Below, piece by piece: positions 18,783 through 29,748 of a stretch of DNA of 64,000 nt. The translations under genes and the position numbers were made by a program. A model generated the notes under the pieces. The model was not told where the DNA came from and did not search any database. It saw only the letters and a list, made by a program, of their open reading frames with translations. This stretch comes from Paludibacteraceae bacterium (lineage in GTDB: Bacteria; Bacteroidota; Bacteroidia; Bacteroidales; Paludibacteraceae), in NCBI GenBank assembly GCA_016283095.1, contig JAEEMG010000082.1:99890-163889 (forward strand). Reading direction: 5' to 3'. How positions within the stretch are numbered: the stretch's first letter is position 1; the number at the start of each line of letters is the position of its first letter.

Positions 18783-19646
18783 ATGGAAAAAAACACATCA
18801 TTAGAGTTGTTCGATGGACAACTGATTCGCGTGGAATGGGATTCGGAAAAGGAAAAATATTGGTTTTCGGTAGTTGATGTCATCGCTGTGCTCAACGACA
18901 GCGACTATCAGACGGCTCGTAAATACTGGAAGGTATTGAAAGGCAGACTTGTAAAAGAAGGATTTGAAGTGGTAACAAATTGTTACCAGTTGAAATTAGT
19001 CTCACCGGATGGGAAAAAACGTCTTACAGATGTCGCAGATCTAGAACAGTTGTTTCGAATAATACAGACGATTCCTTCAAAGAAAGCTGAGCCAGTCAAA
19101 CGTTGGCTTGCAGATGTCGGACATCAACGTGTGGATCAAATGATAGATCCTGAACTTACCTTTCAGATGGCAGTGGATGATTATCGTCGTCTGGGATATC
19201 CCGAAAAGTGGATTGAAAATCGTTTGAAGTCTATACGTACACGCAATGAACTAACCAACGAATGGAAGCGTTCGGGTGTGACAGAGACAAAAGATTTTGC
19301 CATTCTTACGAACATTCTTACTAAAGCATGGAGTGGCATGACTACAGGAGAATACAAACAATTTAAGGGCCTCACTAAAGAAAGCCTTCGTGATAATATG
19401 ACAAATCTAGAACTTGCACTCAACACTCTTGCTGAGGCGGCAACAACTGAAATATCAAAACATCGTAATCCCAAAACTATGGGAGAAAATCGTCAGGTGG
19501 CACAAAACGGTGGACACGCAGCAAAAATTGCCCGTTTGGACATCGAAAAGCAGATAAAACGTAGTGTCATATCATCCCAACGTGCTTCAGAGCACTTTGA
19601 TATTGATGGTGATGTCGAAACGAAATCATTGCCTGAAAAAGAATAG
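18783..19646 (+). CDS. BRO-N domain / DinD-like (DNA-damage-inducible protein D family)
   Basis: WFSVVDVIAVLNDSDYQTARKYWKVLKGRL...VADLEQLFRIIQTIPSKKAEPVKRWLADVG...DPELTFQMAVDDYRRLGYPEKWIENRLKSIRTRNELTNEWKRSGV. Confidence 0.88.
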   Translation: MEKNTSLELFDGQLIRVEWDSEKEKYWFSVVDVIAVLNDSDYQTARKYWKVLKGRLVKEGFEVVTNCYQLKLVSPDGKKRLTDVADLEQLFRIIQTIPSKKAEPVKRWLADVGHQRVDQMIDPELTFQMAVDDYRRLGYPEKWIENRLKSIRTRNELTNEWKRSGVTETKDFAILTNILTKAWSGMTTGEYKQFKGLTKESLRDNMTNLELALNTLAEAATTEISKHRNPKTMGENRQVAQNGGHAAKIARLDIEKQIKRSVISSQRASEHFDIDGDVETKSLPEKE

Positions 19647-19702
19647 ATGACTTTACATATCGACTCTATAATCTTTCTTGCCTACGACACATAGTATAAA
19701 AA

Positions 19703-19733
19703 GAGAGCATACCACAATGTGATATGCCCTCTC
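19703..19733. terminator. Bidirectional terminator between convergent genes
   Basis: GAGAGCATA...TATGCCCTCTC stem between genes ending at 19646 (+) and 19757 (-). Confidence 0.65.
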
Positions 19734-19756
19734 AGAATAATGATATGTAAAAGATT

Positions 19757-21946
19757 TTACTTCACGATAATCTTGTAGGCTTTGCCTTCAACTTTCACAA
19801 TGTAGATTCCCTTGTGTAGGTTGATAGCTCCTGCCTTGCCTGTGTATACAGTGGCTCCGCTGATGCTTATTACCTTTACATCCGCGTCGTTCGCACCGTT
19901 TACAACCAAATTGCCATCTTTATAGAACACTGATACTGCTTTGTTGGCTACGTTTGAAACTCCTGCATAGCTAGAAGGAGTATCGTAGACGGTGATGGAA
20001 GAAGTCGCTTCGTTTTCCTTACCTGTGTATGGGTTTACCCAAACGTACTTGATTTCAGCCTTACCTATTGGTAGTTCAATTGTGGCAGGAAGCTCAACTT
20101 CCTCTCCATCGATTATAGCCCATGCAACTGCTTCTTGGTTTGTGATGGCTGACTTCTTAAGACTGTCGTTCTTCGCAATATACTTGATTGCTAAAGATTC
20201 AAGTTTTACACTTGCCTTGCCTGTCAACGAATCGGCTACCACACGTATTGCGTTGATTTTAGGATCTACTTCCTCAATATATACAGGAGCTATGCCTGGC
20301 CAGCACTGAACCATAATTTTGTTTGAGTTTCCTGCTTTGTCTGTAGCAATGACCGGAATAGTGCAGCTTTTAGAACCTTTCTTGGCTTCTGCAATAACAG
20401 CCTTTATTATCTCATCAAAATCGTTTTCTGGCAATTTGACAGTCTTGATGTATCCGTCTGCCAAGTCGTAGATTCCATCACTAACATTAAATTCGAATTC
20501 CGTAGTGTATCCATCCAGACCGTTGCCTGTTGTGTCGACAGACATTGAAATGTAAGGAGTTGTCTCTCCATACAAGAATGGACCTTCTGGATCAATGAAG
20601 TTGTTTGTGTTTGGACCTCCGTCTAAGATTACCAAAGAACCATAGACAAACTTAGTAGGCTCTCCTATTATTGTGTTTATGTTATATGTGTTAATCTCAA
20701 AAATATTAAGATTAATGTCTACATCTTTCAAATATACGTTTTGACCTTTTACCTCTATGTATGCCTCAGCTTTGGTAGCGGTATGGATTTTTGAGTACAG
20801 CCATGAGCCAATTCCATTGCCTTTTTCATACGATGTGTCATATTTTTTGATCAACAGTGTCATTGGCTGGTCTACAATAGAGTAGTGGATATTCTCAATT
20901 AAGATGCCATCTGTGTTAATGAAGATCTGATTGTCTCGAACAAATGCTGAATCTGACTTTATTTTGAAACTGTCTGTTTTTGTATACTCAAGATCTTTCT
21001 TTTCGATTACCACACCTTCTGCATCTTTTCCTAACACTACAGTGATTTTGTAATTCATATTGATAGCCGGCATGTCAAGAGTAATGTCGACGGTGCCGCT
21101 GATTGAACCATCTGTATACAGAATGATATGAGCTTCTGCAGGCACGTACATTTTGTATTCGTCAACATACATGTTTGTAGTACCAGAAATAATCACAGAA
21201 CTTCCATCATCTGCATTACTCATTGTATATGTTAGGTCTTCAAGTACCATTCTTTGTTTTAGCGACAGTCCGGCAACAGATATCTCATAGTCTGTCATTG
21301 TGAAAGATGCTTTCTTTTCGTATAGTCTGATGCCAACAGCAGATGCGTCGTTGTTTGTCTTTGTGGTGTCGTTTCCTTTTGATAAATCAACTACTTTGTT
21401 GTAGAAAGGTACATCATCCAACTCCAATTCACTAGTCACAACAGTATCAGCATCCGCAACTTTTGTAAGTGTGAAGTCACAAGTAGCGGTAAGAAACGAA
21501 TACGAACTAGTGAATGAACCTTGTGCATTTCCATTCTCATCAAAAGTCGCGTTAAATTTGGATACAGAAAGTGTCGTCTCTGCAATTTCAAAAGTTGAAT
21601 TAGAAGTTTCTTTAAGTGTCAATCCATTGCTTTCTGTTCCTGCAAGTTGAGATACTGTTGCCGATCCATTTTTGATGGTTTGGGTTTCAAATATCATGTT
21701 GATTGTCACATCGAAACCAATGAACGTGATGCTATATGTGCCATCTTTACTGTAAATGACAGATGCATCAATGTCTTTTGATTCTCCAGAAGCGGATTGT
21801 CCGAATTTCATGGTCGCTTTGTATTTGCCGGTATAATCAACGGCAAATGCTGTATTGAGTAGCCCAAATAGTAGTGCTACCACAATAAATAATTTTGTAA
21901 ATATTCTACTCATAGATGAATCCTTTTGATTACTAACTTCTGACAA
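19757..21946 (-). CDS. Calycin-like-domain secreted protein with T9SS C-terminal domain
   Basis: N-terminal GKYKATMKFGQSASG...YSKDGTYSITF calycin-like region; CTD VSVFYKDGNLVVNGANDADVKVISISG...KGIYIVKVEGKAYKIIVK. Confidence 0.8.
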   Translation of the reverse strand: MSEVSNQKDSSMSRIFTKLFIVVALLFGLLNTAFAVDYTGKYKATMKFGQSASGESKDIDASVIYSKDGTYSITFIGFDVTINMIFETQTIKNGSATVSQLAGTESNGLTLKETSNSTFEIAETTLSVSKFNATFDENGNAQGSFTSSYSFLTATCDFTLTKVADADTVVTSELELDDVPFYNKVVDLSKGNDTTKTNNDASAVGIRLYEKKASFTMTDYEISVAGLSLKQRMVLEDLTYTMSNADDGSSVIISGTTNMYVDEYKMYVPAEAHIILYTDGSISGTVDITLDMPAINMNYKITVVLGKDAEGVVIEKKDLEYTKTDSFKIKSDSAFVRDNQIFINTDGILIENIHYSIVDQPMTLLIKKYDTSYEKGNGIGSWLYSKIHTATKAEAYIEVKGQNVYLKDVDINLNIFEINTYNINTIIGEPTKFVYGSLVILDGGPNTNNFIDPEGPFLYGETTPYISMSVDTTGNGLDGYTTEFEFNVSDGIYDLADGYIKTVKLPENDFDEIIKAVIAEAKKGSKSCTIPVIATDKAGNSNKIMVQCWPGIAPVYIEEVDPKINAIRVVADSLTGKASVKLESLAIKYIAKNDSLKKSAITNQEAVAWAIIDGEEVELPATIELPIGKAEIKYVWVNPYTGKENEATSSITVYDTPSSYAGVSNVANKAVSVFYKDGNLVVNGANDADVKVISISGATVYTGKAGAINLHKGIYIVKVEGKAYKIIVK

Positions 21947-22072
21947 AAGTATTAATTTTTTTTTCCTTTTATGCTAATTTTCAATTTTTTTTGAGAATTG
22001 GAACATATAAGGATTGATTTTTGTTACTTTTCTCTATGTTGATTTTTCTTTGCTATGTTAAATAGACATATC

Positions 22073-22111
22073 AAAAAAAATAAGCCGACAGATTTGATTG
22101 TCTGCCGGCTT
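22073..22111 (-). terminator. Terminator of sprA
   Basis: On the minus strand AAGCCGGCAGACAATCAAATCTGTCGGCTT followed by an AT-rich T run. Confidence 0.75.
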
Positions 22112-22116
22112 GTTTT

Positions 22117-25100
22117 TTAGTCATCTCTTGAAGTCGTTTCGGTCAACAACAGATGAAGCTTGAATCCGAATTTAGAAGCCGTGATTGGGTATGACGTCGA
22201 TACTCTTGGCTTCGATACGCTTCTGTCGTAGAAGAACGAAATTTTCATCGACTGGCTCACTACATATTCTGCAGTAAACTCTGCTTTGACAGTCTGTAAT
22301 CCACTGCTTCTCTCTTCAATTGTGTTGGCGATTGTCTCAAACTTACGAATGAAGGCTTCAGTATTCTTGAAGTCAATATCCAAGTTGAGATTCAAATCGT
22401 TGTTGACTTTGGTCTTTTTCTTTTTATCAACAAATCCGACTATCACTCCGAAATTGTCTATTCGGTATCCTCCACCAATCTTGAATCCCTTGCTGTATGA
22501 TTCTACAATCTGAAGCGCAGGGATGTCCAATCCGGCAGTACGGTTTCTGTTGAACTCAAACTTAACTCGTACGCTGTTCTTCAAAGTTGTGTTGATACCG
22601 ACAAGAGGGTTGAATGCTTCAGTCAAGTTGACATTGTCGACTTTTGTGCTTCTAACCAAGAATGGAGTCGCTTCATCCTCATCCTGGATTATTCCGAATC
22701 CGTTCAAGTCATCGTATAGAGGATCCCAACCTTGATGCTTGCTGAATGAGTTGACATTATACGTACACTTGTATCCGTGGGTGATGTTGAATGCTTTGAA
22801 TCCTTCTTTCAAAATCGGAGCCTTGCTCAACAGATCCAAAGTGAATTTCCAGTTTGGAAGCATTTTTCCGACTCTGCGGATGATCTTCTCATCTTTGTTT
22901 CTGTCTAAACTCTCACCCTTGTATGCAGAAATGAATGCTGGCACAAGCACGTCGGCAGAGTTCAAAGGCACTTCTGCTTCACCTCTGTTTGGATTTGACC
23001 TTTCGATATGGGCACGCATCTTGTAGATGTTGTCTATGAAATCGGAGAATGTCTCACTTGATACTGTCGCGCCACGTTTGAATGAAGACCTGCGTATTGC
23101 GATATCTGTGTGACTATGTGTTCCTTCGAACAAATCTTCTACGCCCTTGTTGTATCCGTCAAAGTAGTAGATTTCGTCACTCTTGTTCCAAGAAGACGCT
23201 GCATTGAGGTCAAACTTGATGCCTGTGTATGGCTCCAAGACTGTTTTTACCTGCAATGTCTGGTCATGAGTCAGAACAATAGGATTTACAACGTCTTCAA
23301 GACCCAGCTGGTCTTTATTGATTGCTTCTTCTATAGCGTCAGCTGCTTTGTAGAATCCTAATGTGAATTTTGCACCAGGTTCACCGCTTCCTGCCTGTCC
23401 TAAGAATCCGCTACCCTTGTTGTATCCGTTAAGTGTGGTACCCTCTGTAAGACGGATGTTCCCACTTACATTTCTCACCATCATCAGACTTCTTACGAAT
23501 CCATCTAAGAAATTGCCCAACTTTTCGTTTTTCCTCATCTTTTCCTTGACCGTGATGGTTATGTTATTGACGTCTTCTTTGGCGATGACGTTAATAGCAT
23601 TCTGGTCGATGATCTCATATTTCAAATCGTAAGGATTGCCGTCTTTGTCTACGGCTTCCACTATGATTCTGTTTACTGCAAGACGGTGGCTGATTCTTGT
23701 CTTGTTGCCTTTCTTCAGACGAAGATTCTTTCTTTCATATGTCTTGGCCACTCTTGGCTTTGGAGCTTCTACTACTTTGTCTTCTTTCTTTGTAGTATCT
23801 TTTCTTGCTGCAAGTTTCTCATTAGCTTTCTTTGCAAGAGTCGCTTTTGAGAATTTCTTGTTCACATCTTTCAGGTATGCTGATTTGTTGTAAAGAGTCT
23901 CCATGTTGAAACGTACATCTCCGTTCCATGAACGCTTCGAGTCTGCAATGTCATTGTTAGACGTGTATGAGTTTGTGTTAAGAGTTACTCCTCTTTGCCA
24001 ATCATAGTTGCCTGAGTATGACGCATTAGCAGTTATCCAATCGAACACAGAAATCTTGTTGATCGGAATAGCGTAGCTGATGTTTAGCTGTTGAGAGTAG
24101 TTGTATGGTTCTCCGGCAGCCAAGAAACTCTTCAATGTAGCCTCTCTCAAGTCTTTAGCCCATTGTGTTATGGAGTCCTCACGCAAATCATATATGTAAT
24201 CACGATTGTATTTGTACTCTCGCATACGAGGCAAATCAAGATACTCGGAGTTGTAAGCAAGCGACTCTTCAATCTCAGAATTCATGGCTGTCGCGAAAGA
24301 AAGCTTGATATTCTTAGTGAAGTTCCACTTGATATCCGCGCGACGAGTCATGTTGAAATTCTTGTCCCATGTCATGTCTGAGATGAGGTCTTTCTTGCTG
24401 ATACTAGAAGGATCTGTTCCTATTTCTCGTGCCAACACTTCGTTGTATGATCTGTCCATATCAACAGAGAAGGTATAGCTGTTTGGCATTGGATAGATTC
24501 CAAAATCAGTGAAAAGTTTCCATTTCTTTTTCTTGAAGTATTTGGAATTCTTGAATGGCATCAATGCCTTAGGCGTCAATGAATATGAGTAGTTGAAATT
24601 TCCACGGTATGTACGTGTCATGTCATACTGCACATCAATATCTTGCTCCTTACGTTTTGTGAATGCCACAGAGAATGAGAAGTTCGCAGGGTCGTAAGGC
24701 ATTGGCGTTTTGCTCGCGATGCCGACTCTTACGTTTGTGAGTGCGAAACTTGTTTGCTCGCTCGAAATTACAGAAATCTTTTCAATAGAATCTTTGTATT
24801 CTTCTGTAGCGTCCTTCAAAGCGTCTTTTAACAGCACGTCTGTATTAGTTGGGTCGTACTTTGGTTTCTCTTTTTCTCTGCTGTGTGTGATGGTCAGTGG
24901 CATGTTGACGTGAGCTTTCTCAGGGAATAGCTTACCCAACTGCACTGTGGTTGACATGTCTAGAGAATACAAATCTTCCATGTTGCGGTCCATGACGTTG
25001 GATTCGATTCCTCCAAAACCTGTGGTCTCGATACGTCCTGTCGCGTCAAATGAAGCGAAGTCACTTAATGTGAATCCGATCTTACCTAATGCCGCCCATC

Positions 25101-28100
25101 CGCCGTCTTCATTGAATCCAGACATACGCAACTCATCCAACCAAATCTCCATGTCTTTTGTCTCTCCGCTTTCATTGATTACTCCGACCATGATGGTCCT
25201 GATGTCTCCGAATGACGGATGACCTTTGATAGTCAACTCATTGTTGCCGTATGCTCTTGTGTAACGCATCGTAGGATCAAAAGCTTTTCCTGCTTTGTTG
25301 GCCTTGTTGCGCTCCATCTTCAAGTTTACAAAATCGTCGAATGCGAAATCTACCTCCATAGGCCAGATTCCATCTCTGCTTATCTCTCCGGCTTGAGTGT
25401 AGGTTACGTTGTTGATTTTGTACTCGTAGTAGTTGTCTGTGTAGTCGGAACCAATACGCAAATAGAATTGTACTCCGTTGGCAGACTCATATGGATCGTT
25501 GTATTCGTCTTCAAAGTGAACGAACATTTTCAAACGCTCATATTGACGCACGTCGAGTGTGGTGCGTTTGTATGCACCGGCTGTCTCTTTTGGCTTCAAT
25601 TGTGTCACAACCATTCGCATAGACTGTTCGTTGTCGTGCCTGTTTGTGCTGGATGTCGGGTCTGTAGAACGGCGGATGCCTGGAGGCGTGTCGTATCGTA
25701 CAGGCTTTTTTTGTCTGTCATTCTCATAACAAACAGAAGAAATCTGTATGGCTTCTGTGTTTGTCTTGATGTTGTTTGAGTAGCTGTTGTCACTTCCCTC
25801 AAACAACGCTTTGTCTCCTCTGTTGCTGATTGTTCTCCATTCAGTACGGGTCAGACTCATGCTTCCAAATCGGAGATATGTGGTGTCTTTGAATCCGGTC
25901 ATATACATACGTATGTATCGGATTGATGTGAAGCTAGGTCCTTTCTTGTTTGTGGCATCCGAACCGTTTACGTCAGCATCTTGGAGAGGAATCTTTAAGC
26001 GATACCATGTTACATTCTTCTCGCTTCCATCTTCAAGTTTTCCTGTGGTAGACTCTGTCCTGTTGACAATATAGTTGTCTTTCCACTTTGATGTGTCAGA
26101 AGAAAATATTTCAGGACTGATGTTGATTACATACTCATAGTATTTTTCTCTTGTGTTAAGTGTCTTGTCTCCGTTGATATCCTCAGTGTTAGGAACCCAT
26201 GAGCCGGCAGTGCTGTTGTCACCACTTCCGTCAACAATTGAGTTGCGTTCCATTCCATTATATTGGTGGTATAACTCAAGAATCTTCTTGTTCCCTTCGT
26301 CGGCATTGACTTCTTTTTTTCTGTAATGAACGAAATCATCGCCCGCAGGGTCCGCTGCGAAAACATCATAATTGGCAACGTTCTTTGCGGATAGACCTTC
26401 TAGATATCTTTTGTATGTGTCAAATTCTCTTTCTTCATCCGAACTTTTTCCGTTCAAACCTAGGTCTTGGTATTGGATATAGTCGTTGTCGAATTTGCCT
26501 GTCGCACGACCTAAAGGCTTTCTACCCCAGATAGTTTCAGATTTCTTTGTTGGATCTGTCTCTTGGATAAAACGCTCTTCCGCTTCTATCTCATTGTCAT
26601 GAAGAATGTCCTCGGAGATTTCTCCTAGGTTGAACACCAGTTTACCACTAGCATTCGTGTTGATTCCTTCTTCTGTGTAAGGGTCGAGCATCCAGATTTC
26701 TAGGTATTCGATATTGCTTTTGCTGAAGTTTGTGTTTTCCAGTTTACGCATCATACCTCCCCATCTGTCTTCTGGATTTTCCAACTCTCCGTTTGCGTTC
26801 ATTCCGTCGACATCAAGATTATACATACCTCTTTCTTTCGGATAGTATGCGACGTTCAGTGTCGTGAGTGTGTTTGGTGTATCTCCCTCCTCTTTTTGTG
26901 GGTATAGCTCTTGCTCCAATACTCTACGGGTGAAGTTGCTGGACATATTGCTGTTTGATATGCCTTTTGGAGTGCTAGTGCTGCTACTTTTTTGGAAGAT
27001 GTTGTCGATGTGGTACCATGCAAAATGAGCTCTGTTCAATCCGAATTCTATGTTCTTGAATTTCAGGCTGTCTTTGTCTTGACTTCTCCAGAATCTGTCA
27101 TTATGACGTACAAACTCAGTCTCCAAATTTCCTGTTCTTGTTCTGATAGGCACACTGGCAAGTGTCCATGAATTCGCACTCATTATATTGATGCTGCTTT
27201 CTGTGCCTTCAAAGTCATCAATGTATGCCACACTTTCCCCATCTTGCTCGATGGCTTTTGCGTGTCCAGGAATCAGTTGGGCGAATTCTCCTGATACGGT
27301 GAAGTTAGACGGTGCTTTTGCTTCTACTAATGGCAGAGCGTCAGTCATTTTTGTCAGCCAGTTACTCTGGGTAGAGTATGCTGCGTTCACACCCCACATA
27401 GTGTTGGATTTCGGCTCACTTCCGTTATCCACTTTCTCTGTCATCGGTTTTTCAGACAGATGCATGATTGTTGCACCTACAGACAACCTGTCGCTGAACT
27501 TGTATTCTGTATTGACACCGATCAATGATTTCTTTTGGGTGCTGAACATGTTTTCACTCTCAGATGTCACGTTCACCTGTGAATTACTTGCAAGCACAGC
27601 TTCATCCAAAATTCTGACGATACCTGCCGCATAGTCTACTGTATAGCCTGTGCCTTCTTCCAGAGTTCGACCTCCAGCAGTTACCTTTACCGATCCTTTC
27701 TTCGCGTATGGCTTGATTCTGATCTCGTTACCTGACGACGACTTGTACTCTCCGGTGATTTTGAATTTGGCGTTTTCCGCATATTCGTAGGCATCGGTCT
27801 TGATGTTTGTGTACAGTTTGTCGAATCTTAAATCGTCGGCTCCAGTCCCTTTGAGAGCTTCACCAAATGGCTCTACGCATGGAAGAATGATTCTTCCCTG
27901 TGAAGCTAACACTGTATAGCCTTCAAGGAAGTCGAATTTGCCATCAGACATCTTACGCTGTTTGCTGTTCAATCTGTCGGCTCCTATTACTTTGATCCAT
28001 TTCTGGTTTTTGATCTGTCCATCTTGAGCGTAGTCGAGATAAAGGCCTCCGCTGCTCAAACATTTGATCTGAAGCTCGAAATCCTTCTCCTGAATGTTGT

Positions 28101-29727
28101 ATCCGCCTATGTTGTAGACGTTTTTCATCATCAAGTCCCAAATCTCATCGTTGTTAGGGTCGACTTCAACTGTTTTGATCAATTTCGCGTACAATGCTGG
28201 GGCGTCGTTCGCTGATCCTGATGCTGTCTCGTTCTCCATCGTCGACGATAGATTAGATGACAATTCTCCGACACGGTATGTATTGCCACCCATTCGGTAC
28301 TCGTAGGCTACAGCCAAAACTTCGCCGTTGTTCAATGCTGTACGAAGCGAAATATATCCTAAATTTTCGTTTAGTGTATACTCGCTTGGTGTCAGCTTTC
28401 TTGCCGACTTGATCTCCGCATAATCCTCATCTTTCTTCAGGAGACTGATTTCAGGGACATCTTCTATCATGTCTGCAGTACGAAGAGGATGCTTTTTATC
28501 CTTTATGTCTGCATATACTTCCCAGTTGTCATTCTTTGGATTCTCTGATCCTTTAGGCTCTCCTAATTTTTTGAAAGCTATGACGTTACGTGTGCTTTGA
28601 TTGTTCTGGCTTTGAGTAGAGTAGTTTGAATTTGTTATCCAGACATCGATGTTTGTGATGACTATGCCGTTTTGGATTACAGGCACCTGTTTCATCCACT
28701 CGTCGTAGTGGTCACGGAAGTATTTTGAAAGGAAATAGTGTCTGTTCTCATCGTAGTCTGTGATGTCTACTTCAAATTCGGTTGTTGAGGCTCCGTTTTT
28801 TGAAGTGACAGTCTCTGATTCAGTCTCTTGTTTCGACACGACTGCTGATACTTTCAGCTTTCCATACTGCAGTTCTGTCATGATTCCGAAGAGCGAGTTG
28901 CTTCCTGGAATAAGTGTAGACGAAAGAGGCAGGCTGACATTTCCCACGTCTATTTTGCGGATAATGTCATCTTCTTTGCCTTGGTATGATAGCTTGATAA
29001 GTTCTTTGTCTGCGTCAAACGACGACTCTGTATTGTAGTTCAATTTCACGTTGATGCGGTCGCCGACGGTTCCGCTTGTGTTGATCTGAATCTTTGTGTC
29101 AAAGTCGAAGTTTCTGATCTTACGGTTCCTTTCTGATATACTTGGATTGTCTCTTTTGGTGAAGCTCAGACCAAAATCGAGCTCTACAGTTCCCTGGAAC
29201 TTCAGTTTCACTCCTCCTGGGCCAAAAATCTTGTCTCCAGCAACTCCAAGACCGATTTCAACTCCGTCAAGACCGAATTTGTTGCCACCGTCTCCTCCCA
29301 AACGGTTCTTCTCAGCCCAATAAGAGTTCATCGACTGCTTCAGCTGGTAGTCGGAATATTCGCTTGTTGTCATGGCGAATGGAGATGTGACGTCCATGTC
29401 TCCGATTCGACGGTGGAAAATATATAGTCCAGTTGTAGGGTCGTACTCTACATCTGTTTGATAGTCAGTGCCTTGTTTGAAGTCTATAGGGTTGCTTTGC
29501 TTGATCTCTTCTTGTGATGTTAATCCAGATTTTGCGATCGGATAACGAAGCTTTGTAGTGTCTGCTTGTCTCTCTTTATTCTTGTCTTCTGCTGGCTTTT
29601 CATCTGAATTAAGGATCAAGTCCTGGGCGAAGGAAGTCAATCCAGCGAAAAATGCGATTAGAGTGAAAATTGCTATCTTCACTCTTTTGCTGAATTTTAT
29701 GTTTATCTGCTTCAAAATTGAATGCAT
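22117..29727 (-). CDS. sprA: SprA/Sov T9SS outer-membrane translocon
   Basis: 2536 aa; N-terminal RYPIAKSGLTSQEEIKQSNPIDFKQG...YDPTTGLYIFHRRIGDMDVTSPFAMTTSEYSDYQ, internal EGTESSINIMSANSWTLASVP, C-terminal beta-barrel. Confidence 0.95.
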   Translation of the reverse strand: MHSILKQINIKFSKRVKIAIFTLIAFFAGLTSFAQDLILNSDEKPAEDKNKERQADTTKLRYPIAKSGLTSQEEIKQSNPIDFKQGTDYQTDVEYDPTTGLYIFHRRIGDMDVTSPFAMTTSEYSDYQLKQSMNSYWAEKNRLGGDGGNKFGLDGVEIGLGVAGDKIFGPGGVKLKFQGTVELDFGLSFTKRDNPSISERNRKIRNFDFDTKIQINTSGTVGDRINVKLNYNTESSFDADKELIKLSYQGKEDDIIRKIDVGNVSLPLSSTLIPGSNSLFGIMTELQYGKLKVSAVVSKQETESETVTSKNGASTTEFEVDITDYDENRHYFLSKYFRDHYDEWMKQVPVIQNGIVITNIDVWITNSNYSTQSQNNQSTRNVIAFKKLGEPKGSENPKNDNWEVYADIKDKKHPLRTADMIEDVPEISLLKKDEDYAEIKSARKLTPSEYTLNENLGYISLRTALNNGEVLAVAYEYRMGGNTYRVGELSSNLSSTMENETASGSANDAPALYAKLIKTVEVDPNNDEIWDLMMKNVYNIGGYNIQEKDFELQIKCLSSGGLYLDYAQDGQIKNQKWIKVIGADRLNSKQRKMSDGKFDFLEGYTVLASQGRIILPCVEPFGEALKGTGADDLRFDKLYTNIKTDAYEYAENAKFKITGEYKSSSGNEIRIKPYAKKGSVKVTAGGRTLEEGTGYTVDYAAGIVRILDEAVLASNSQVNVTSESENMFSTQKKSLIGVNTEYKFSDRLSVGATIMHLSEKPMTEKVDNGSEPKSNTMWGVNAAYSTQSNWLTKMTDALPLVEAKAPSNFTVSGEFAQLIPGHAKAIEQDGESVAYIDDFEGTESSINIMSANSWTLASVPIRTRTGNLETEFVRHNDRFWRSQDKDSLKFKNIEFGLNRAHFAWYHIDNIFQKSSSTSTPKGISNSNMSSNFTRRVLEQELYPQKEEGDTPNTLTTLNVAYYPKERGMYNLDVDGMNANGELENPEDRWGGMMRKLENTNFSKSNIEYLEIWMLDPYTEEGINTNASGKLVFNLGEISEDILHDNEIEAEERFIQETDPTKKSETIWGRKPLGRATGKFDNDYIQYQDLGLNGKSSDEEREFDTYKRYLEGLSAKNVANYDVFAADPAGDDFVHYRKKEVNADEGNKKILELYHQYNGMERNSIVDGSGDNSTAGSWVPNTEDINGDKTLNTREKYYEYVINISPEIFSSDTSKWKDNYIVNRTESTTGKLEDGSEKNVTWYRLKIPLQDADVNGSDATNKKGPSFTSIRYIRMYMTGFKDTTYLRFGSMSLTRTEWRTISNRGDKALFEGSDNSYSNNIKTNTEAIQISSVCYENDRQKKPVRYDTPPGIRRSTDPTSSTNRHDNEQSMRMVVTQLKPKETAGAYKRTTLDVRQYERLKMFVHFEDEYNDPYESANGVQFYLRIGSDYTDNYYEYKINNVTYTQAGEISRDGIWPMEVDFAFDDFVNLKMERNKANKAGKAFDPTMRYTRAYGNNELTIKGHPSFGDIRTIMVGVINESGETKDMEIWLDELRMSGFNEDGGWAALGKIGFTLSDFASFDATGRIETTGFGGIESNVMDRNMEDLYSLDMSTTVQLGKLFPEKAHVNMPLTITHSREKEKPKYDPTNTDVLLKDALKDATEEYKDSIEKISVISSEQTSFALTNVRVGIASKTPMPYDPANFSFSVAFTKRKEQDIDVQYDMTRTYRGNFNYSYSLTPKALMPFKNSKYFKKKKWKLFTDFGIYPMPNSYTFSVDMDRSYNEVLAREIGTDPSSISKKDLISDMTWDKNFNMTRRADIKWNFTKNIKLSFATAMNSEIEESLAYNSEYLDLPRMREYKYNRDYIYDLREDSITQWAKDLREATLKSFLAAGEPYNYSQQLNISYAIPINKISVFDWITANASYSGNYDWQRGVTLNTNSYTSNNDIADSKRSWNGDVRFNMETLYNKSAYLKDVNKKFSKATLAKKANEKLAARKDTTKKEDKVVEAPKPRVAKTYERKNLRLKKGNKTRISHRLAVNRIIVEAVDKDGNPYDLKYEIIDQNAINVIAKEDVNNITITVKEKMRKNEKLGNFLDGFVRSLMMVRNVSGNIRLTEGTTLNGYNKGSGFLGQAGSGEPGAKFTLGFYKAADAIEEAINKDQLGLEDVVNPIVLTHDQTLQVKTVLEPYTGIKFDLNAASSWNKSDEIYYFDGYNKGVEDLFEGTHSHTDIAIRRSSFKRGATVSSETFSDFIDNIYKMRAHIERSNPNRGEAEVPLNSADVLVPAFISAYKGESLDRNKDEKIIRRVGKMLPNWKFTLDLLSKAPILKEGFKAFNITHGYKCTYNVNSFSKHQGWDPLYDDLNGFGIIQDEDEATPFLVRSTKVDNVNLTEAFNPLVGINTTLKNSVRVKFEFNRNRTAGLDIPALQIVESYSKGFKIGGGYRIDNFGVIVGFVDKKKKTKVNNDLNLNLDIDFKNTEAFIRKFETIANTIEERSSGLQTVKAEFTAEYVVSQSMKISFFYDRSVSKPRVSTSYPITASKFGFKLHLLLTETTSRDD

Positions 29728-29748
29728 TATTTGGTTCCTAAAATTATA

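Noticed and set aside
25219-25779. 186-aa plus ORF inside sprA, and the other antisense ORFs across 22.2-29.7 kb
   Set aside because: sprA is a full-length recognisable gene on the minus strand; these are shadow ORFs.
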